A stretch of 64,000 bases of DNA from an uncultured Thiothrix sp. (GTDB lineage Bacteria > Pseudomonadota > Gammaproteobacteria > Poriferisulfidales > GCA-002705445). The DNA lies in contig CACJPG010000004.1 in NCBI GenBank assembly GCA_902595225.1, positions 21,212-85,211 of the forward strand, given 5' to 3'. Below are positions 58,611-64,000 of the stretch, in pieces. The notes under the pieces were generated by a model. The model worked only from the letters and a program-made list of their open reading frames with translations. It made no database searches and was not told where the DNA came from. A program made the position numbers and the translations under genes. Numbering within the stretch: the stretch's first letter is position 1; each line of letters begins with the position of its first letter.

Positions 58611-59966
58611 TTAGTTTAGCCAACTATTGACAACCTTTAAGTCATCAATAGATAAGGTTCCAATAGATTGTTTGAGTTTCAATTTACTGATTAAGTAATC
58701 ATATTTAGACTTTGAATAATTTTTTTTTGCTTTATAAAAATCTTTTAGCGCTAGAAGCACATCAGTAGTCGAACGTGTTCCTACTTCAAATCCTGCTTTA
58801 TTATACTCTACTGATAACTCGTTTGACTCTAAGGCTTTTTTTGAGGCATTTACTTTGCTTATGGCTGATTTTAAATTTAAAAAAGCTTGTCTACTGTCTC
58901 TAATGACTTCTCTCTTTTTTTTCAAAAGATCGTATCTGGCTTTTTCTTTTTGGAATTCTGCCTGCTTGCTACTGTAGTATGTATTACCACCAATGAAAAT
59001 TGGGATATTAAGCTCGATTCCAATGAAGTCATTATTAGATTCAAACGCACCTGATGAACCTCCATCCTTATCGGTTTCTTTTATCGTTCCATAAATATCC
59101 AGTGTGGGAAAATGTTTTGATCTCTCGTATTTAAGATTTGCAATAGCTACGTCCTGTGCTCTCTTGATAGCAACTAAATCTAAATTTTGCTTTACTGCAA
59201 AATTTTCCCAAGACTTAATATCATTTGGCTCAGGATCTTTTGCCTTTATATTATGATTTAAAGTAGCAAAGGTTTTAAATTGTGTTCCTGTAAGAACATA
59301 TAATGATTCTTTAGCCAAATTACTTTTATTTTCTGCTTCAATTACATTCGTCTCAGATAAATCATATGACGCTTTTGCTTCAGCATAATCAGTAATTGCA
59401 ATTAGACCAACTTCTAGTCTTTTTTTTGATTCATCAAGTTGTGATTTAATTGCAGCTTTTTCAGAGACTACATAATCAATATTATCTAAACTATCCAAAA
59501 TATTAAAATAGTGCTCAGCTACTTTAATAATTAACTTTTGTCTTGCTGAATCTCTCTCTGCTAAAGATTTTGCTACTTGATACTCGCTTTTTTCAAGCAA
59601 AGAAAATAAATCTCTTCTATATAGTGGCTGTCTCAAATTTATGCTGTACTCATCTGTCGTGAATTGCGATGTTGGTGTTGAGCTCCCATAAACTGCACCA
59701 TCTATAGATTCTCTTGTTCTTTGACTCGTTCCTTTAAATCTAAGATCTGGTAAAAGATAAGATCTTGCAATTGGATACTCTTGCAAAGTTGATTTATGCT
59801 TAAATTCTGCAGCGAGTAATTCAGGATCATTCTTAAGAGATATATTATAAACCTCAAGCAAATCTACAGCGAAAGCACTTTTTAAAAAAAAGTTAGAAAA
59901 AATTAAAATTAAGAAAAATAAAATTTGCTTCATAAATTTTTTAATAAATTGACATGCTTGAGTCAA
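58611..59966 (-). CDS. tolC: TolC-family outer-membrane efflux protein
   Basis: Two OEP repeats, signal peptide. Confidence 0.92.
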   Translation of the reverse strand: MTQACQFIKKFMKQILFFLILIFSNFFLKSAFAVDLLEVYNISLKNDPELLAAEFKHKSTLQEYPIARSYLLPDLRFKGTSQRTRESIDGAVYGSSTPTSQFTTDEYSINLRQPLYRRDLFSLLEKSEYQVAKSLAERDSARQKLIIKVAEHYFNILDSLDNIDYVVSEKAAIKSQLDESKKRLEVGLIAITDYAEAKASYDLSETNVIEAENKSNLAKESLYVLTGTQFKTFATLNHNIKAKDPEPNDIKSWENFAVKQNLDLVAIKRAQDVAIANLKYERSKHFPTLDIYGTIKETDKDGGSSGAFESNNDFIGIELNIPIFIGGNTYYSSKQAEFQKEKARYDLLKKKREVIRDSRQAFLNLKSAISKVNASKKALESNELSVEYNKAGFEVGTRSTTDVLLALKDFYKAKKNYSKSKYDYLISKLKLKQSIGTLSIDDLKVVNSWLN

Positions 59967-60258
59967 CTGTTTTGGCCCATGAATCTATCCCTCCTCGAAG
60001 ATTAATAATCTTCGAAAATTCATTTTGCTCGAAATAAATTCCCACCATCCTACTCCTAATTCCGTGATGACATATAAAAGCTATTGTCTGATCTTCATCA
60101 AAATCATTCATTCTACTTTGTATTTCAGATATTGGTATATGAATAGAATTTTCAATGCTAACCACATTGTATTCCCATGTTTCGCGAACATCTATAAGAG
60201 TCACTTTTGGGTTCTCATCTATAAATTTGCAAAGCTCGACAGCAGTCATTTCAATCAT
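59941..60258 (-). CDS. rhodanese-domain protein
   Basis: LIDVRETWEY, FICHHGIRSRMV. Confidence 0.9.
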   Translation of the reverse strand: MIEMTAVELCKFIDENPKVTLIDVRETWEYNVVSIENSIHIPISEIQSRMNDFDEDQTIAFICHHGIRSRMVGIYFEQNEFSKIINLRGGIDSWAKTVDSSMSIY

Positions 60259-60271
60259 AAATATAATTATA

Positions 60272-60919
60272 CTAAAAATTCAAAATATTTTTTTTATTAT
60301 TATTGATTAAATGATCAATTACTGTTTCAAAAGACTGATCGCATATTAATTTATTTTCAGAAACTTTTTCTATAATGTTAACATTCATAACCGGGTTATT
60401 GCCAATAACAATAAACATTTTTCCTTTTTGGTTTAATATTTGTTCAAGTTTTTCTAGTCTTGATTCTACTGCCCCAGTAATGACTATAATATCGTATTTT
60501 TTTTCAGGAACCCAATTTGAGAAAACATCTTTATGTAAATAGTTAACATTATAAATATTATATTTGGCATGTATATTTTTAGCCGCATCAAGCATTGATT
60601 TATCTATATCAACCGTATCAACCGTTTTGCCAATCATTGAAAGACAACAGGTAAGATAACCACTTCCAGTTCCAATCTCGAGTATATTACAATTTGAATT
60701 AATCTCTAAAAGTTGCAAAATCTTTGCAACTATAAGCGGTCTCAGCATATTAAAATTATTTTTTAATGGAATATCATATTCAGCATACGCTAGCTTTTTG
60801 TATTCAGCAGGAACGAAATCCTCTCTATTTACTTTTTCGATACAATCTAAAGTAGATTGACAGCTAATGCCCTCAGGTTTTAACTGGCTTTCAATCATAT
60901 TTTTCTTATTTATCTGCAT
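60272..60919 (-). CDS. protein-L-isoaspartate O-methyltransferase family
   Basis: VNREDFVPAEYKKLAYAEYDIPL, ILEIGTGSGYLTCCLS. Confidence 0.88.
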   Translation of the reverse strand: MQINKKNMIESQLKPEGISCQSTLDCIEKVNREDFVPAEYKKLAYAEYDIPLKNNFNMLRPLIVAKILQLLEINSNCNILEIGTGSGYLTCCLSMIGKTVDTVDIDKSMLDAAKNIHAKYNIYNVNYLHKDVFSNWVPEKKYDIIVITGAVESRLEKLEQILNQKGKMFIVIGNNPVMNVNIIEKVSENKLICDQSFETVIDHLINNNKKNILNF

Positions 60920-61002
60920 AATTTTTTAATCATTTAAAAGATATTCAGTCCTAACAACAAATACACTTGCAAACTCGCTATATGTCAGATAAGTTTATTT
61001 AG

Positions 61003-62817
<1,815 letters not shown>

Positions 62818-62874
62818 GCCTACCGATAAAGTAATTCATAATAATTTAATTATTTAGATATAGAAATCATAACT

Positions 62875-64000
62875 ATGAAAAATAAAAAATTTGATCTAAA
62901 AGTTGAAATAGAGAACGTTATCAAGAAATATAATCTCAGCAGCATCTGGTCAAAAAAAATTGAGTTAGATTTAAAAGAATATAAAAAAAACCATCAAAAC
63001 TTAAAAAATAGAAAAGATTACAGAGAATATGATTTTATAACTATAGATGGTGAAGATGCAAAAGATTTTGATGATGCGGTATTTTGTAAAAAAATTAAAG
63101 AAAATTGGAAATTATATGTAGCTATAGCAGATGTTGCGTATTATGTAAGTAAAAATTCAAATATTGATAAAGAAGCATTTAAAAGAGGAACATCAGTTTA
63201 TTTCCCAGGTTTTGTTATTCCTATGCTCCCCGAAGTTTTGTCAAACGACCTTTGTTCTTTAAAGCCAAATGAAGAAAAACTTGTTGTAATTGCAGAAATA
63301 GTTATTGATAAAAGTGGTTCAATAAAATCCTATAATTTTGAAAATGCTTTAATAAAGTCCTCAGCAAGACTTACATATAATGTTGTAGAGGAATTCTTAA
63401 AAGGTAAAAATATAATTCAGGATCCTGAAGTTATCAAAAATCTAAATAATCTATACTCGCTTTATAAGAGTCTTGAGAAAAATAGAACTAAGCGAAATGC
63501 AATTTCATTTGATTCAAATGAAGTTTCTTTCTTTGTTTCAAAAAGCAATGAGATCGAAAGCATTAAAAGTTCTGCCAGAATGGAGTCGCAAAAGATTATT
63601 GAAGAATGTATGATAGCAGCAAACATCGCTAGTAGTTTGTTCATAAAAAAAAATAATAAGAATACTCTTTACCGAGTTCATGATGAGCCATCTATAGGTA
63701 AAATTGAAGAAGCTTCAAACTCATTAAAAGCTTTGGGATATAAGTTACTTCCCAATATTATACCTTCATCCAAAGAAATTAATGATTTATTAAAACTATC
63801 AAAAAGGAAACTAGACTATCATCTTGTTACATCTATATTATTAAGATCAATGGCTAGGGCTGAGTATACTCCAAAAAATATTGGTCATTTTGGATTATCG
63901 TTAAAATCTTACAATCATTTCACATCTCCTATTCGAAGATATCCTGACTTAATTGTCCACAGGGTCTTAAAAAATATAATAAACAAAAAAGAAGAAAGCT
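62875..64000 (+). CDS. RNase II/R-family exoribonuclease with short N-terminus, truncated by window end
   Basis: Manual translation MKNKKFDLKVEIENVIKKYNL...FITIDGEDAKDFDDAVFC...HFTSPIRRYPDLIVHR; open at the window end so absent from ORF track. Confidence 0.9.
   Translation, partial: MKNKKFDLKVEIENVIKKYNLSSIWSKKIELDLKEYKKNHQNLKNRKDYREYDFITIDGEDAKDFDDAVFCKKIKENWKLYVAIADVAYYVSKNSNIDKEAFKRGTSVYFPGFVIPMLPEVLSNDLCSLKPNEEKLVVIAEIVIDKSGSIKSYNFENALIKSSARLTYNVVEEFLKGKNIIQDPEVIKNLNNLYSLYKSLEKNRTKRNAISFDSNEVSFFVSKSNEIESIKSSARMESQKIIEECMIAANIASSLFIKKNNKNTLYRVHDEPSIGKIEEASNSLKALGYKLLPNIIPSSKEINDLLKLSKRKLDYHLVTSILLRSMARAEYTPKNIGHFGLSLKSYNHFTSPIRRYPDLIVHRVLKNIINKKEES

Overview
The window is a gene-dense, AT-rich bacterial chromosome segment, best read as a gammaproteobacterial sulfur oxidiser; a SUP05/Thioglobus-like relative is an inference from gene content only. 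Its core is a complete reverse-type dissimilatory sulfite reductase operon, dsrABEFHCMKLJOPNR (38533 down to 26136, minus strand). It continues without a strand change into a soluble NarX-like kinase and NarL-like regulator, a small membrane peptide, a sulfurtransferase, an OsmC protein and bioA. ATP sulfurylase (sat) lies at the left edge. Divergent from dsrA (38758-44501) is a poorly characterised accessory block: a TauD-like oxygenase, small ORFs, a Cas6/Cmx6-like RAMP protein with no CRISPR or other cas genes, a cysteine-free DsrC paralogue, a second 2OG-Fe(II) oxygenase, and a degenerate TrpD-like protein. This block is my main candidate for an undescribed system. Other content: rpe-trpE-trpG-trpD/C (fused), nrdAB with putative NrdR and DnaA boxes, an AlkB-like monooxygenase with an altered His motif opposite a MerR regulator, an fbpABC-type iron transporter, ilvD/ilvE, LPS-core genes (hldE, waaF, hldD, kdkA, waaA), tolC, thiC, and an RNase R-like gene cut off by the window end. 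I found no tRNA, rRNA, IS element or CRISPR array by eye. All family calls come from reading motifs; no database search was run.
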